A DNA stretch of 64,000 nt from Gliomastix tumulicola (Eukaryota > Ascomycota > Sordariomycetes > Hypocreales > Bionectriaceae). The translations under genes and the position numbers were made by a program. The stretch's first letter is position 1. The number at the start of each line of letters is the position of its first letter. Of this stretch, positions 9,570 to 22,000 are shown one piece after another. The DNA lies in NCBI GenBank assembly GCA_001599755.1, contig BCHX01000002.1:1798001-1862000 (forward strand), in the 5' to 3' direction. The notes under the pieces were generated by a model. It searched no databases. It saw only the letters and a program-made list of their open reading frames with translations, and was not told the origin of the DNA.

Positions 9570-11598
9570 ATGCAGGCACCAGTTCTTGTGATGAGTAGGT
9601 CCCAAAGCAATCCCACACTCGTTTGCCAGGCCAGCGAGAGCTGCTTCGACTTCAGCTTCCTGGCAGCCTCATGTTCTTATTTTGAGCTAACGTCTCTATA
9701 GACACCAATAGTGGTGATAGGCAGGTCGGTCGGAAAGCTCAGATGTCCAACATTGCCGCCGCGAAGACGTACGTCGCTCCCACGCAGCTTCGAAGCTCGT
9801 GCCTACCGCCTTTTCTCTTCCCCCCCTCCTCCTTCCCCCTTGAAACTTCACGACTAAACAGCCGCTGTCTACAGGGTCGCCGATATCATTCGATCATGTC
9901 TTGGTCCCAAGGCCATGCTGAAGATGCTCCTGGATCCGATGGGCGGCATCGTCCTGACCAACGACGGCCACGCCATTCTCCGAGAGATCGAGGTCTCCCA
10001 CCCGGCAGCGAAGAGCATGATCGAGCTCAGCCGGACGCAGGACGAGGAGGTCGGAGACGGAACCACGACTGTCATCATTCTGGGTGAGTCATGGGGGGGG
10101 AGCCAAGTTGTCGTTCTGTTTGACGGTTACTAACAATGTGTCTGCAGCCGGTGAGGTGCTGGCCCACGCCCTCCCCCAGCTCGAGCGAAACATCCACCCC
10201 GTCGTCATCATCTCGGCCTTCAAGCGCGCGCTGCAGGACGCCCTGACTATCATCGACGAGATCTCGACCCCGATCGACGTCGACGACGACAAGGCCATGT
10301 ACCAGCTCATCTCGTCCTCCATCGGCACCAAGTTCGTCTCCCGCTGGATGGAGCAGATGTGCGCCCTCGCGCTGCGCGCCGTCCGCACCGTCACGTGGGA
10401 GGCCGGCAACGGCAAGACCGAGGTCGACATCAAGCGGTACGCCCGCATCGAGAAGGTGCCCGGCGGCGAGATCGAGGACAGCGTCGTGCTGGACGGCGTC
10501 ATGGTGAACAAGGACATCACACACCCCAAGATGCGCAGACGCATCGAGAACCCGCGGATCGTCCTGCTCGACTGCCCCCTCGAGTACAAGAAGGGAGAGT
10601 CGCAGACCAACATCGAGATCAGCAAGGAGGATGACTGGAACCGTATCCTGCAGATCGAGGAGGAGCAGGTCAAGGCTATGTGCGAGGCCATCATTGCTGT
10701 CAAGCCCGACCTGGTGATTACGGAGAAGGGCGTTTCTGGTGAGGACCCCCCACCCCCGACGATTTTGTGTGTGGATTATCTGTGACTTGGTATTCTGACG
10801 ATACGTAACAGATCTCGCACAGCACTTCTTCATGAAGGCAAACATCACAGCTCTCCGCCGCATGCGCAAGACGGACAACAACAGGATAGCCCGCGCTACC
10901 GGCGCGACCATCGTGAACCGGGTCGAGGATATCCAGGACGCGGACGTCGGAACCAGGTGTGGGCTGTTCGAGATTGAGAAGATCGGCGACGAGTACTTCA
11001 CCTTCCTCACAAAGTGCCAGGACCCCAAGGCCTGCACCATCCTGCTCCGCGGGCCGTCCAAGGACGTCCTCAACGAGATCGAGCGAAACCTCCAGGATGC
11101 CATGGGCGTGGCCCGGAACGTCATGTTCCACCCGCGACTGTCCCCCGGCGGCGGTGCCACCGAGATGGCCGTGTCCGTCAGGCTTGCGCAGCTGGCCAAG
11201 GGCATCGAGGGCGTGCAGCAGTGGCCGTACAAGGCTATCGCCGATGCGCTCGAGGTGATCCCCCGGACGCTCGTGCAGAACGCCGGCAAGAGCCCCGTTC
11301 GCGTGCTCACGGATCTGCGGGCGAAGCACGCCGAGGGCAAGAGCTCTTGGGGTGTCAACGGCGACACGGGTACGATTGTGGACATGAAGGAGTACAATGT
11401 CTGGGAGCCCGAGGCGATCAAGCTGCAGAGCATCAAGACTGCTATTGAGGTGAGTTTTCTTCCGTCCTGAAACGTATGCGCCACAACAAACTGCTAACAG
11501 CTTGCTAGTCCGCATGCCTACTACTGAGAGTGGACGACATCTGCAGTGCTCGCAAGGGCCACGGCGGTGCCCCTGGTGTTGGTGGAGGCGACGATTAA
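9570..11598 (+). CDS. cct3: Chaperonin CCT (TRiC) subunit gamma
   Basis: Six exons: 9570-9594, 9702-9768, 9875-10083, 10148-10738, 10812-11449 and 11509-11598; 539 residues (yeast Cct3 has 534). This is the gamma subunit of the cytosolic group II chaperonin ring that folds actin, tubulin and WD40 proteins using ATP. The N-terminus MQAPVLVM matches the family. The ATP-site motifs are CLGPKAMLKML (39-49), NDGHAIL (60-66) and GDGTTT (91-96). The apical domain (about 200-370) and the late LSPGGGATEM block are present; the protein ends in a Gly-rich tail (GGAPGVGGGDD). The first exon holds only eight codons plus one base, so ORF-only searches would miss the start. Each junction restores conserved family sequence, for example VIIL-AGEVLA and KGVS-DLAQHF. 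All donors are GTRNGT-like except GTGAGG at 10739. Confidence 0.97.
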
Positions 11599-11867
11599 CG
11601 AGTTTTGAGGAAGAAAAATTGAAGATGAATCATAATGAGAGGCGGTCATCATCAGGACAGGTTACGACCTGTGCGGGCCATGTAGACTCGAGAATCAAAA
11701 GCCATAGATCAACAAGGGGCAAGAGAAACCCCCTGGTTCCATGTTGAAGATCTCGTTGTGGGCAGGTAGTGCCGGGTATCTCGTAAAACTACAACAGCCG
11801 TTTGCCCTCGCGGTACGTTGGCTGGATTGAAATCTAGTATCTTGCCTTCCATCCATCGCCTCCCCCT
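11599..11867. terminator. Shared 3' region of convergent CCT3 and PRKRIP1-like genes
   Basis: 269 bases separate the two stop codons of convergent genes, so their 3' UTRs probably overlap or abut. No clear hairpin or polyadenylation signal stands out. Confidence 0.4.
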
Positions 11868-12539
11868 CTAGTCATCGTCGTGGATGACAAGACCACCGTT
11901 CTGCGGGACTGATACTTGATCGTCCACATCGTCCGTCTTTGCACCTTCATCCTTCCTATCCCGCGCGCCATCCTCCCCAACTGCGGGCGAGTCGTCCCTC
12001 GCCTCATCATCATCACCCGTCGTCGTCGTCTTCTTCTTCTCAGCCCCAGACGCCGTCGTCGCCTTGCCACCCTCACCACCCGCTTTCCCCTTCTTCGCCT
12101 TCCTCGCCTTCATCTTCTCCCTCTTCTCGCGATTCTTCCTCGTCTTCTCCTCATCCCTCTTCTCCCTCTCCACCCTCCCCACCTCAAACTCCTCCTGCGC
12201 CTTCTCCCGCCTCACCTCCTCGTCCATCCCGCGCAGCCGCTCGTACTCGCGCCGCCGCGACGCCTTGTACACGTGGAACTCGCCGGACCCGGCGCCCGCG
12301 CTGCTGCCCTGGACGTTGCTCACGATCTCGGGCGGCAGGTGGCGGCTTTTGGCCCCGGCAGCAGCAGCATTGGGGTTAGTGCTGCTGCTGGGGATGCGGA
12401 TCTCCTGGTCCGGGCGGGCGAAGAGGGCGTCGATGGAGGCGGACTGGGAGGTGGACGGGGTGAGGGCGCGGCGCTTGGTGGGACGGTGGGATTTGGGGTC
12501 GGCCGAGGTTGGGACGGAGTCGGGGCCTTCGCCGGACAT
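11868..12539 (-). CDS. PRKRIP1 / DUF1168 family protein
   Basis: Single exon, 223 residues. The diagnostic part is GSGEFHVYKASRRREYERLR followed by a long charged helix (about 95-155: MDEEVRREKAQEEFEVGRVEREKRDEEKT, then KNREKREKMKARKAKK). This matches PRKRIP1, a nuclear protein whose long helix bridges components of the catalytic spliceosome in animals. The C-terminal third is a disordered Asp/Lys-rich tail ending VIHDDD; the N-terminus is Ser/Pro-rich with a KRRALTPS patch. The role in fungi is inferred from the family only. It is convergent with CCT3 and divergent from the phosphatase gene at 13407, with 867 bases between starts. Confidence 0.82.
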   Translation of the reverse strand: MSGEGPDSVPTSADPKSHRPTKRRALTPSTSQSASIDALFARPDQEIRIPSSSTNPNAAAAGAKSRHLPPEIVSNVQGSSAGAGSGEFHVYKASRRREYERLRGMDEEVRREKAQEEFEVGRVEREKRDEEKTRKNREKREKMKARKAKKGKAGGEGGKATTASGAEKKKTTTTGDDDEARDDSPAVGEDGARDRKDEGAKTDDVDDQVSVPQNGGLVIHDDD

Positions 12540-13406
12540 GGTTGGTGGTGGTGGTGGTTTCGTTTCGCTGATCGTCGTTGTTCTTGACTTTTGTTCTGTC
12601 GCAGCGATGTGACTTTCGGGATGTTTCCCCTTGGCTGGGAGGTTTGTTGGGGCGGATGCAGGAGAAAGGGTTTGTTCGAGGGGGGGAGATTAAGGTGATG
12701 ATTGGGTCGATTGGCGAGGTGAATGTGCCTGGATTGCTCGGTGCGCAGGTGGTTATGAAGTTTGGATGACGGAGGTTGACGGAAGACAAAATGCGAAAAT
12801 GCGACTGTCACTGTCACGGGAGGTACAGGTTAGCAGCAAGGATGTTTGCTTATCGATAAGCTGTTTGATGTCCATGGATCAACCCACCACACGCTGCGTT
12901 TCAAGAGAAACTCACGACGGTGAACGATAACAATTGTCTAATTGGAGATGAACTGTAGTTAGAACTCTTCGGTGGTCTAGCCTTGTGTGCCCTGGGCTTC
13001 TAGAAACGACTGGCAAATTGGTAATTCGTGATAGGACGGCGTCCGCGAACAAAATCAGGGCTAGGCTGGTCGCGTGGGAAGGAGGGGCAATTTAGTCAGG
13101 AACAGCATTAGCATTAGCAACTGCCAGTCACCTACTACCTAGAGCCATCAGCTTGGGTACTGGTACTTCTGCTCCAATCAGCACCTCCAACCAACGGCTG
13201 GACATCAAACCAACCAACCAACAAACACTTCTTTGTCCCCCTCACGACTCTACTCTTATCTTCGTCCGGCTCGATCATCTTATCTTCGCCATACCAATAT
13301 ACCCCGCCAACCGACTTCCTTGCTGCTTCGTTCAACACACTGCCAACCGCTGATTTATACCGACCAGTACGCAAGTGACAGTACCTGATAGCCGTCGACC
13401 GCCATC
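12540..13406. promoter_or_regulatory. Divergent promoter region (PRKRIP1-like / DET1-like)
   Basis: Shared upstream region of two head-to-head genes. It contains a 14-base perfect palindrome with two opposed GATA cores (12848-12861) and a CCAAT box (13174-13178) about 230 bases before the phosphatase ATG. Pyrimidine-rich sequence close to 13407 is a probable leader. Confidence 0.55.
12848..12861. promoter_or_regulatory. Perfect palindrome with paired GATA cores
   Basis: GCTTATCGATAAGC reads the same on both strands and presents GATAAG on each. Fungal GATA factors (AreA/NIT2, WC, SreA classes) bind such cores, often in pairs. Confidence 0.5.
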
Positions 13407-15035
13407 ATGGCCAAGCCACGGCTGATCATCGTCGTGCGTCACGCCCAGTCCGAGGGCAACAGTATGTCACCCCCCCTTCTTTCATCCGAGACACCCCCCT
13501 CCTCCCTCCCCTTCCATCCCTTTTACTAACGCCCATCCCCAGAGAACCGCGAGATACACCAGACGATCCCGGACCACCGGGTCAAGCTCACGCCCGAAGG
13601 CATCCTCCAAGCCCGCGACGCCGGCCGCCGCCTCCGCAACCTCCTCCGCCCGGACGACACCCTCCACTTCTTCACGTCGCCGTACCGCCGCACGCGCGAG
13701 ACGACCGAGGGCATCCTCGAGACGCTGACGTCGGACGACCCGGCCCCTTCGCCCTTCCGGCGCTCCAACATCAAGGTCTACGAGGAGCCGCGGCTGCGCG
13801 AGCAGGACTTTGGCAACTTCCAGCCCTGCTCCGACGAGATGGAGCGCATGTGGCAGGAGCGCGCCGACTACGGCCACTTCTTCTACCGCATCCCCAACGG
13901 CGAGAGCGCGGCCGACGCCTACGACCGCGTCAGCGGCTTCAACGAGAGCCTGTGGCGGCAGTTTGGCGAGGACAGCTTCGCGAGCGTCTGCGTCCTCGTC
14001 ACGCACGGGCTCATGAGCCGGGTCTTCCTCATGAAGTGGTACCACTTCTCCGTCGAGTACTTCGAGGACCTGCGCAACGTCAACCACTGCGAGTTCCTCA
14101 TCATGCGCAAGCAGGACAACGGCAAGTACCTGCTCGAGAACAACCTGCGCACCTGGTCGCAGCTGCGCCGGGACCGCGTCGCCGCCGCCGCCGCCGCCAA
14201 GGACGGCGCCCCGACCCCCGGTAGGATCGAGCGGTCGCGGACGCTGACGGTGCCGCGGCGCTGGGGCGGCTGCCCGAACGGCTGCGATCACCGCTGGCAC
14301 TACAAGCGGCGGGAGGACCTCGAGGTGCTGCGCCAGAAGGACGTCGAGCACGCCGTCGCGGCCACGCAGACCGTCACGGCGGCTGCGAGTGCAGCCAGTG
14401 TCGGCGCGAACAACCCGGGCAGCACGGCGAGCAGCAGCACGAGCTCCGGGGCCCACAGGCCGCGGCTGATTCGCACCATCAGCTCCGACGACGAGGATTA
14501 CGACGATGATGACGGCGACGACGACGACCGCAGCGGCGAGGACAGCAAGCCCGTCGTTGTTGCGAAGCCCACGCCCTCTAGCATCGACTCCGTGCGTGCC
14601 CGCGCCCTGCACGTCGACGAGTCGCTCTCCTCTCCCGAGGTCGTCCTCCGCCAGCCCCATCACCATCTGCACGTCGGCCGCGACTTTGGCGGCACGTACT
14701 CGGGCCACACCTCCGCTGCCGGCAGCGATACGGAGCGATCCGAGGACGAGCCCCGTCGCCGCCGCCGTCTGGCCGCCCAGGAGGCACGCGCACGCGCTAG
14801 AGCCGCGTCCGCGCTGCGGCGCCAGACCCCGGCAACCGGTGGTGGTGGTGGTGGTGGTGGTGACGACGACGGCGAGATCTCCGCCCACGACGACTACCGC
14901 GAGCCGGCCCTCGCCAACCGTCTCGGGGACGAGGACGAGGCCGCGGATGGCGATGTCGATGTCGACGCCAATCTCCCCGAGGATATCGACAAGGCTGAGA
15001 AGGAGGACCGGAGCATCCGCGGCAGCGTCTACTGA
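13407..15035 (+). CDS. DET1: Histidine phosphatase superfamily protein, DET1-like
   Basis: Exons 13407-13461 and 13543-15035; 515 residues. The phosphoglycerate-mutase-like catalytic core covers about 5-250. VRHAQSEGN carries Arg11 and His12, the phospho-accepting His, with Ala replacing the Gly of the usual RHG; SPYRRTRET carries the second core Arg; and VTHGLMSR holds the second catalytic His (173). It resembles fungal broad-range acid phosphatases related to yeast Det1, which affects sterol movement between membranes. The yeast protein is about 334 residues. The extra C-terminal half here (about 260-515) is low complexity, with acidic DDDDGDDDD runs, Ala/Ser stretches, and Gly, Arg and His tracts, and is probably disordered. 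The intron is 81 bases and the splice restores SEGN-KNREIHQTIPDH. The start has ATCATGG context. The substrate is unknown. Confidence 0.85.
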
Positions 15036-16028
15036 AGACGGGGAACGAGAAGAAGCTCTGCTAGTTCTAGCTAGATATAGACTTGGATGGACAGGACAGG
15101 ATCCCATCATATGAATCACACGAGCCTTACGAATGAATCATGGTCGGAACCAGGTATAAAGAGGTGGTCTAGAGATTCGGCTTACCCAGAGTACATGCAT
15201 TTCCATAGTCATCAATCATCACCCCTCCCGTCATGAACACACAGACATTAGTTTCACATGCCTCCATCAGTCAATCGTAGAATCATATCTATCATTTCAT
15301 GCCAGGTCTAACTAAAGCCTAAAGACAAAAGAAGAAAGCCCGTATCCTCCCACCATCCACCACCAGGAGAAACAGGGGTGAGGTAACAAACAAATAACAG
15401 CCCAGCACGCAACGAAGACCCTGCGCCGCCGAGTCTCGAGTTTCCTCCCAAGAGATGCCAGGAAACCTCTGTCTCCCGCGGAGACGACGATTCCCCTTTT
15501 AAAGTCCTTGTCCCAGAAGGAACACGCCAGCCATAATATCAGCTGGGGCATTCTCAACGCCATTTGTCAACCGCTGCATGTGAAACCATGCCCCTATCAA
15601 AACATAAAAAGAAAAGAACAGAAAAACACAGAGTTGAAGAGAAGAAAAACCGAGTTGCAAGGTCTAGTGAAACCAGGCCCTCCTATGCCCAGGAGGAACT
15701 CATAGACGTAAATGACGGGACTCCATAACCCCTCCCTAATGTGAAGCATGCCGGCGAGAAGAACAACCATCAGTAGAGTCGTCGCTGCGATAGCGAAGAA
15801 ATGGATAAAAGGAGTATGCACAGAGAATGGTAAAGCGGTGAAAGGTTGAGGAAGGTCGCAGGGAGAAATCGCGCCATAAGTGATAAGAGTGAGTGTCGTT
15901 AGGGGATATCGCGAGTAGATTCGAGAGGTGTTGAGAGCCATTCAAGTTGGGACCAGCGCCAGCGAAGGTCCCCTTTTGGATATGTTTCGATGCCTCAGAA
16001 GGAGTCGAGGGAGACCAGAAATCTATCG
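15036..16028. other. Intergenic region between convergent DET1-like and histidine kinase genes
   Basis: No gene seen. Two minus-strand frames (15312-15563, 15597-15941) encode hydrophobic peptides but have no family resemblance, and are likely chance frames in the kinase 3' UTR. Confidence 0.5.
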
Positions 16029-19000
16029 CTAGAAGAACTTGGCCATGGCTCGGCTGAGGTCGATGAAGTCGACAGGTTTCGTGACGTAGTCGCTAAATCC
16101 CGCCGCGACACACTTGTCCTGAACATCCGACATGACATTGGCCGACAAGGCGATGATGGGGATGTTGGGGAAGTTGCCAGACTTCTCCCAGTGCCGGATC
16201 TCACGGCACGCTTGATAGCCGTCTTTGCGTGGCATATGGAGGTCACACTACACAATCGTTAGTACTTGTAGAACAACAACTTGGAACAGAGTTGTGTACT
16301 CACCAAAATCAGCGAGTAGTGCTCGTGAGAGCGAGACAGCACTTTGTCTATGCACTCGACTCCGTCGACAGCCACGTCCACATCAACCCCGATCTTCTCA
16401 AGGTACTTCTTGAGAACTTTCTGGTTGACAGGATTGTCTTCCACGAGAAGAACCCGGTATCCCTTGTGGCCCATCCGCCTTTCAATCTCCTGATAGCTAG
16501 CCTTTTGATTCTCAACCATGCGTTGGGCCGTCGACCGGTTGCGGTCAATGCTGACATCCCGCATCTTCTCCGGGTCGAAGATGACGGCGAACCGAGACGG
16601 TTTGACAGGCTTGTAGATGAAGGTCACCAAGTTTTGTGAGAGCAAATTCTCGAAAGGCGTGTTGGCTGCGATTTTCATCACGTCCTGCCTCTGCACCGCG
16701 TCGGACAGAACCAGGATGGTGGTCTTGTCGATTTTCTGCGCCTTGGTGATCTGGTCCATGAGACTGACCACAGCCTCTGCCGAGCCCAGGTTGATCACAA
16801 TGTGAGTGAATCTTATTGCATCCTCGCCACTGATAAGCTCTTGAGCCTCTTCCATGGTACCCAGGGATGTGATCTGATGAGGAACGTCCTTGGGCAGGGT
16901 CATCTCGATATGCTGCGCCGTGGCTTGGCGGCTGTAGGCTTGTGGGCAGATGATGAGGATCGAGTACATGGGAGGACGGAAATCTAGTGGTGCATGGAAG
17001 GCACTGTCCGGTGTGGCGGTCCGTCCCGTTGGTATCTCCAGCTTCATTTGAGAGAGATCTTGTCCACTGGCCTTAGCAGCTTCACTAAACCGCACGAGTC
17101 CCGTGTTAACAGATGTCAGAGAGGACTGGTCTGTAAAATGAGACTTGGTAGAGCCAACAGAGGGCGCGGAGCTACCGTTGGAACCGACTTCGGGCGAAAC
17201 AACGTCGGTATTGTGGACCGCAGTACCAGCTTCCTCCGCGCGAAGTTGCTTCACCGGATCCAAGTGGTGGTGTGGCTTCCTGTTAACACTCTCTGTCGAA
17301 GGCTGTCTCGAGGTTGCGGTGTAGATTGTAGACCCGGGGCTTCCAGTTTGCTCCGGGTGATCCTCAAGCGAAGGCAGCACGAACCGAGCGCTGAAGACAA
17401 AGGTAGAGCCCTCGCCCGGCACAGCTGTTCCCGCCATCTTGCCACCATGAAGCTCAACGAGCTGCTTCGAGATGACCAAGCCGAGCCCGCTGCCGCCATG
17501 TTGTCTTGTGCTGCTGCCATCGATTTGGCTGAATGGCTTGAAGATCAACTCGGCCTCCTTCTTGGTGAACCCTTGGCCCGTGTCAATGATGGCGTACTCG
17601 AGCATAATTTCCCTGTCACTCAGATTGACTGAGCTGTCACGGAAGACTCTGCAGCGACTGAACACTTCGCCCTTGGCAGTGAACTTGATGGCGTTTCCAA
17701 TGACATTCAACAGAACTTGCCGGATCCGCACCTTGTCACCCTTTACCCAGGCCGGCACATCAGCCTCGACCAGGTAGTTGAGTTCCAAGCCTTTGGCAAT
17801 AGCCATGGTTGAGACAAGCTCGTTGACATCCTCGATGAGAGATCGAGTATGGAACCACTCGAATTTGAGCTTCATCATACCCGCATCGACCTTGGACAGG
17901 TCCAGAATGTCGTTGATAATCATAATGAGACTGTTGGCGCTGGTCTGGATGGTGTTGGTGTAGTCTCGTTGCTCGTCATTAAGCACCGTGTCTTGCAGGA
18001 AACTGACCATTCCCGAAATTCCGATGAGCGGTGTACGAATCTCGTGGGACATGTTGCTGAGGAAACGGCCCTTGGATTCCATAGCTTCTTTGAGCTTGGC
18101 CTCCAGGAGCTTGTGATCGTTGATGTCGGTGGCCGATCCAAAGTACGAGCTAGCACCGCTGCCAAAGTCGATCGTATCGATTTCGACACAACGGATGAGG
18201 TGCCATCTGTATTCGCCAGATTTGGAGCGCAGTCGAACCTCTGTCGTGTAGGACAGCCTTCCATTGCTATCATTCCCAACTTTGATCACCCCGTTTCGAG
18301 CAAGCTCAGTGAGGTCTGCCGATGCTAAGGGAGTCACAAAGTCTTCGCCAGCACTCGTTACCGGGATGCGAGCGTTTCCTGCTTCCTGTGGCTTTTCGCT
18401 GTTGGCGGTCCCGGGTGATGGCTGCCTAGTCGTACCAGTCGAGGTCGACACTGAGGATGTGGACGACTGCTGAGCTCTCTTGTATGCCTCGTACTTGCGA
18501 CCAAATCGACCCTTCGATTGACCCATGGGAATCCGGCACTTAGCGAGGTCATCGGGATGGACGAAATCCAGAAACCCTAGGCCGAGGCAATCATCAAAGC
18601 TCTGGCCAGTATATGACAGCCATTGCTCGTTCGCGAAAGTGATACCGTCCTCTTCCGTAGCCGTGAAGATGATTTGCGGGATGAGATTAGCCAGCAATCG
18701 GTGCTTTGCCTCAGACGCCTCAATCTCCTCCTGTCGCGCCGCCTTTAGCTCAGCAATGTGTTGATCGTGGATATCCATGTATGAGCCGAGAAACTGCATA
18801 ATGACACCCCTCTTGTCCTTTGAGGCCACCGCCCGGGCGTAGAACCAGCGGTAGGCACCATCAAATCGCCTTATACGCACGGTCCTAGAGAACTGCTCTC
18901 CTGTTCTCAGCGAATGACTCCAGTCTTTGAGATATTCGTCGAAGTCGTCAGGGTGAATGCTCTTCCAAGGATCCTCCGCCAGATCTGCCACAGTCTGTCC

Positions 19001-22000
19001 GCGATAGGACAAAAATCGACTGTTAACCCAGACAACCTCCCCAGTCTGCGGCAGGGCAACAAATACATGCGCTGGCAACGCATCTAGCATGAGACCCTTG
19101 AGTTTGTCCGAGGGCGGAGGCATGTCAACAACTGCTGACGAGGCGAATGACATACCTCTCGCTACAGAGGTGGAGATCATAGGGGAGGGGCGGCTAAGCA
19201 AGGTTGAACTAGAAGGCAATGACTGGAAGGTAGACGCAAAATCGGCTCCATAGCTGTGAAGCAATGTGTGCGCATGCTGGGCGTGGCCAGGATCCGTCTG
19301 TGACGCTTCAGTGGTTAAATCCTTGAGACCTTCTATTTTGCCATCCCCCGTGATTGGAGGGCTCGCAATCCAGCCGTCTCTCGAAGCCAAGCTCCTGGCA
19401 GCCCTGACAGGGGCGTCTTCGGCGTCGCCTTCTCCGGTCTCGGGGGCAAGCCCGTCTGCCAAAAGGTCACGCGCAGACTTGGTAGAGGATAATCGAGACT
19501 GCCGCTTCTCCCCAGGTGAGCTATCCTTAGATCCAGACGTCTTCTGAGAGAGTATAGAAGCAGTGACCTCGTGCCTTCCGGAGGGACCCCGTTTGCTAGT
19601 AAAGTAGCTTTCTCCGCCATGCGATATGGCAGCGGGGCTTACCGCCACAGGCCGCCTGTCGGTGAAGTGGGACAAAGAACCCGGGTCAAGCCCAGGAGTA
19701 CCGGCTGGAGAAGCAGTCATACTCTTAGACACTCCAGAGTAGTCGCTTGGACTTGTCATTGTCTCCGGAATCGACTGTTGACGGCTAGTGTCACTCCCCA
19801 AGTGAGTTGCATTTGTCAAGGGACGCCCGTCCGGCGCAACTGCGCCGAAACCTGTGGTCGATGGTCTCCTGCGTTGCAATCCCGCAAGCTCAGTCTCCAA
19901 GTTACTGTATTGCCGGCACATGGAGAATGATGTGGCCATGTGGGGTGCCAGGTGCTCGAGAGAATGCCGCAAATTCGACGGGTAAGGAATAAGAGGGCTG
20001 AGAATGGACAAGATGGCTATCGGTGCCGGCTTCGCCTTGGTAGGGCTCGCCGGTGTGGATCGTCCCTCCGTCTCCGTGGTTCGGTGCGACTGGAGCCGTC
20101 GACCGACAGCATCCGCATTCAGTCTGAAAGCCTTTGTTGGTTTCGACAAGAGTACGTAGGTGAGTGGAATGTGAAGGACAGTCCAGGAGTTATCCACACC
20201 TATGGCTTCAGGCGGCGGCATTTCGGAGTAGTTTTGAGGTGCCGAGCTAGGGTTGAAAGAATCTTCGTCGACCATGGCATCAGTGAAGAACGGGTTCTCT
20301 TTGGGGTCGGCACGGACGGCTGGAGATGGAGCTGGTGACTGTGACCAAGGTGACAGTGGCGCCTGTTCATACTCCTCGTACTTTGGTGACAAGGGCCTCG
20401 GCGGATCCTGGTCATCTAAACGCAGTTTGCTGTTGTCTCCTGGCGCAGTTTTCCCTCGTCGTGGTGCACGCGAGTTCGGAGGACCGCCGAAAATTGAAGT
20501 GAATTTCGAAGGAGGATCGGTCTTTGGTTTGACGGCTTTCTTCGATGCGTCAGGGCTCGTTTGGTCGGCTGATGCCTTCGTGGCGGCGGCAGGTTCGGAC
20601 GTAGGGGCGCTTGAGTTGATGTCGGTCGGGTTTTCCAGGTATGGGTAGGTTCTCGTCAAAGCCACAGCTTTTCCCCGTTCTAGTACTCTCATCACACCGC
20701 TGTGATCGATCAAAGGGTCGGCTTCGTAGTCCAAGGCCTGAAGCACGGGTAGCACTCTTCCCTGATTGTTATTCTGCACATTGAACGGAGCTTCCCAGGC
20801 CGGTAGCTGTTGCTGTCCTTCGAGCAAGTCATGTTCTCTGAGCGCATTCTTATTCAGCTGTGTTTCCTCAGGAACTTGGCGCGGTGCTGATGTGTTTGCA
20901 AAGTAGCTTCGGCTTCTCAAGTAGGTTGGGCGGTTGGACTGTTGCTGTGCATTCTCGTCGGTTTTGTTGATGCTTTCGCCAAATCCTGAAAAAGAGTGGC
21001 GATGGGACAAATCTGGCCGTAGAGGGGTAGCTGCCTTTTGGCTGTCCAGCGGACTCAAGACTAGATCAGAATTCACATCCAGCTCACTGTTGGGCATTGC
21101 ACTACTACCCCTGGCCAGATAACCTAGGCTGAGGTCATCCTCATGATGTTCGTTGTACGTAGCCTTTTGGCCCCAAGGAACGTTTTCGATATCAGTCGTG
21201 TCTGCGGGGACCGCAAGTGTCACACGCTCAGCATGATAGACATCCTTCATGATCTGCACCACGGTGTTCCACCAGGCATCCAGACCAGGTTCCGAGGAGA
21301 GCATGAGGGACAACTCGTAGAGATTAGGGTTCGGTAAGTCGAAACTGTCCAGGCGGGGTGAGATCCCTCCCGATGGATCAAAGGCGAAGGTAGATGCCGG
21401 TGTCGAATCATTAGACAGAACACGGTCGCGTGCGACCATGGGGGGGTCGAAGGAGGCCATGTGTGGTGGCCGAGCAGCCCCCACAGGCGAGAATTGGTTG
21501 AGGTGCCGCTGCATGTTCATACTCCCCATTGCCATCCTAGGGAATGGGTAAGAAGGCGTGCTTGCGGACGGTGCACCTCGAACGGTGTGACCAGAGTCTG
21601 TGGATGCCGTCGTGGCCGTAGTCGATGTGAAGTGTGGGGGAATAGTGAAGCTCTCTTCTTGAATAGGGGACACACGAGTTTTTTCCGTCGTTCCTGGGAG
21701 AAGTCCTCTTGCCGATAGCTCACGCCGTTCCAGGTCGCGAGCCAACTTTTCCCTATATTCGTTGAGCTGCTTCTGTGATGACGTTTGACTTGGCGAGTCG
21801 GGTTCACCGGCATCGAGACGCGGGCTCAAATCTTTCTCATTGGCCCATGATTTCCTCCTGCCGCCATGTGTCTCTGGCCCCTTCGTTGATCCTTTTGCCG
21901 GCCCGTCGGTAGACGTGGGTGATCTCGGCGATAGGTTTATGTCACCAGCCATCATGCGACGTCCTATCGGTGTAGATGCCTCATCGAAAGATGCCCTGCG

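Noticed and set aside
13482..15119. 545-codon open frame antisense to the DET1-like phosphatase
   Set aside because: It mirrors the codon bias of the sense gene and has no recognisable motif; the sense frame has clear catalytic motifs.
15597..15941. Hydrophobic 114-residue frame after the histidine kinase stop (minus strand)
   Set aside because: It has membrane-like stretches but no family resemblance, no splice support, and lies where the kinase 3' UTR is expected.
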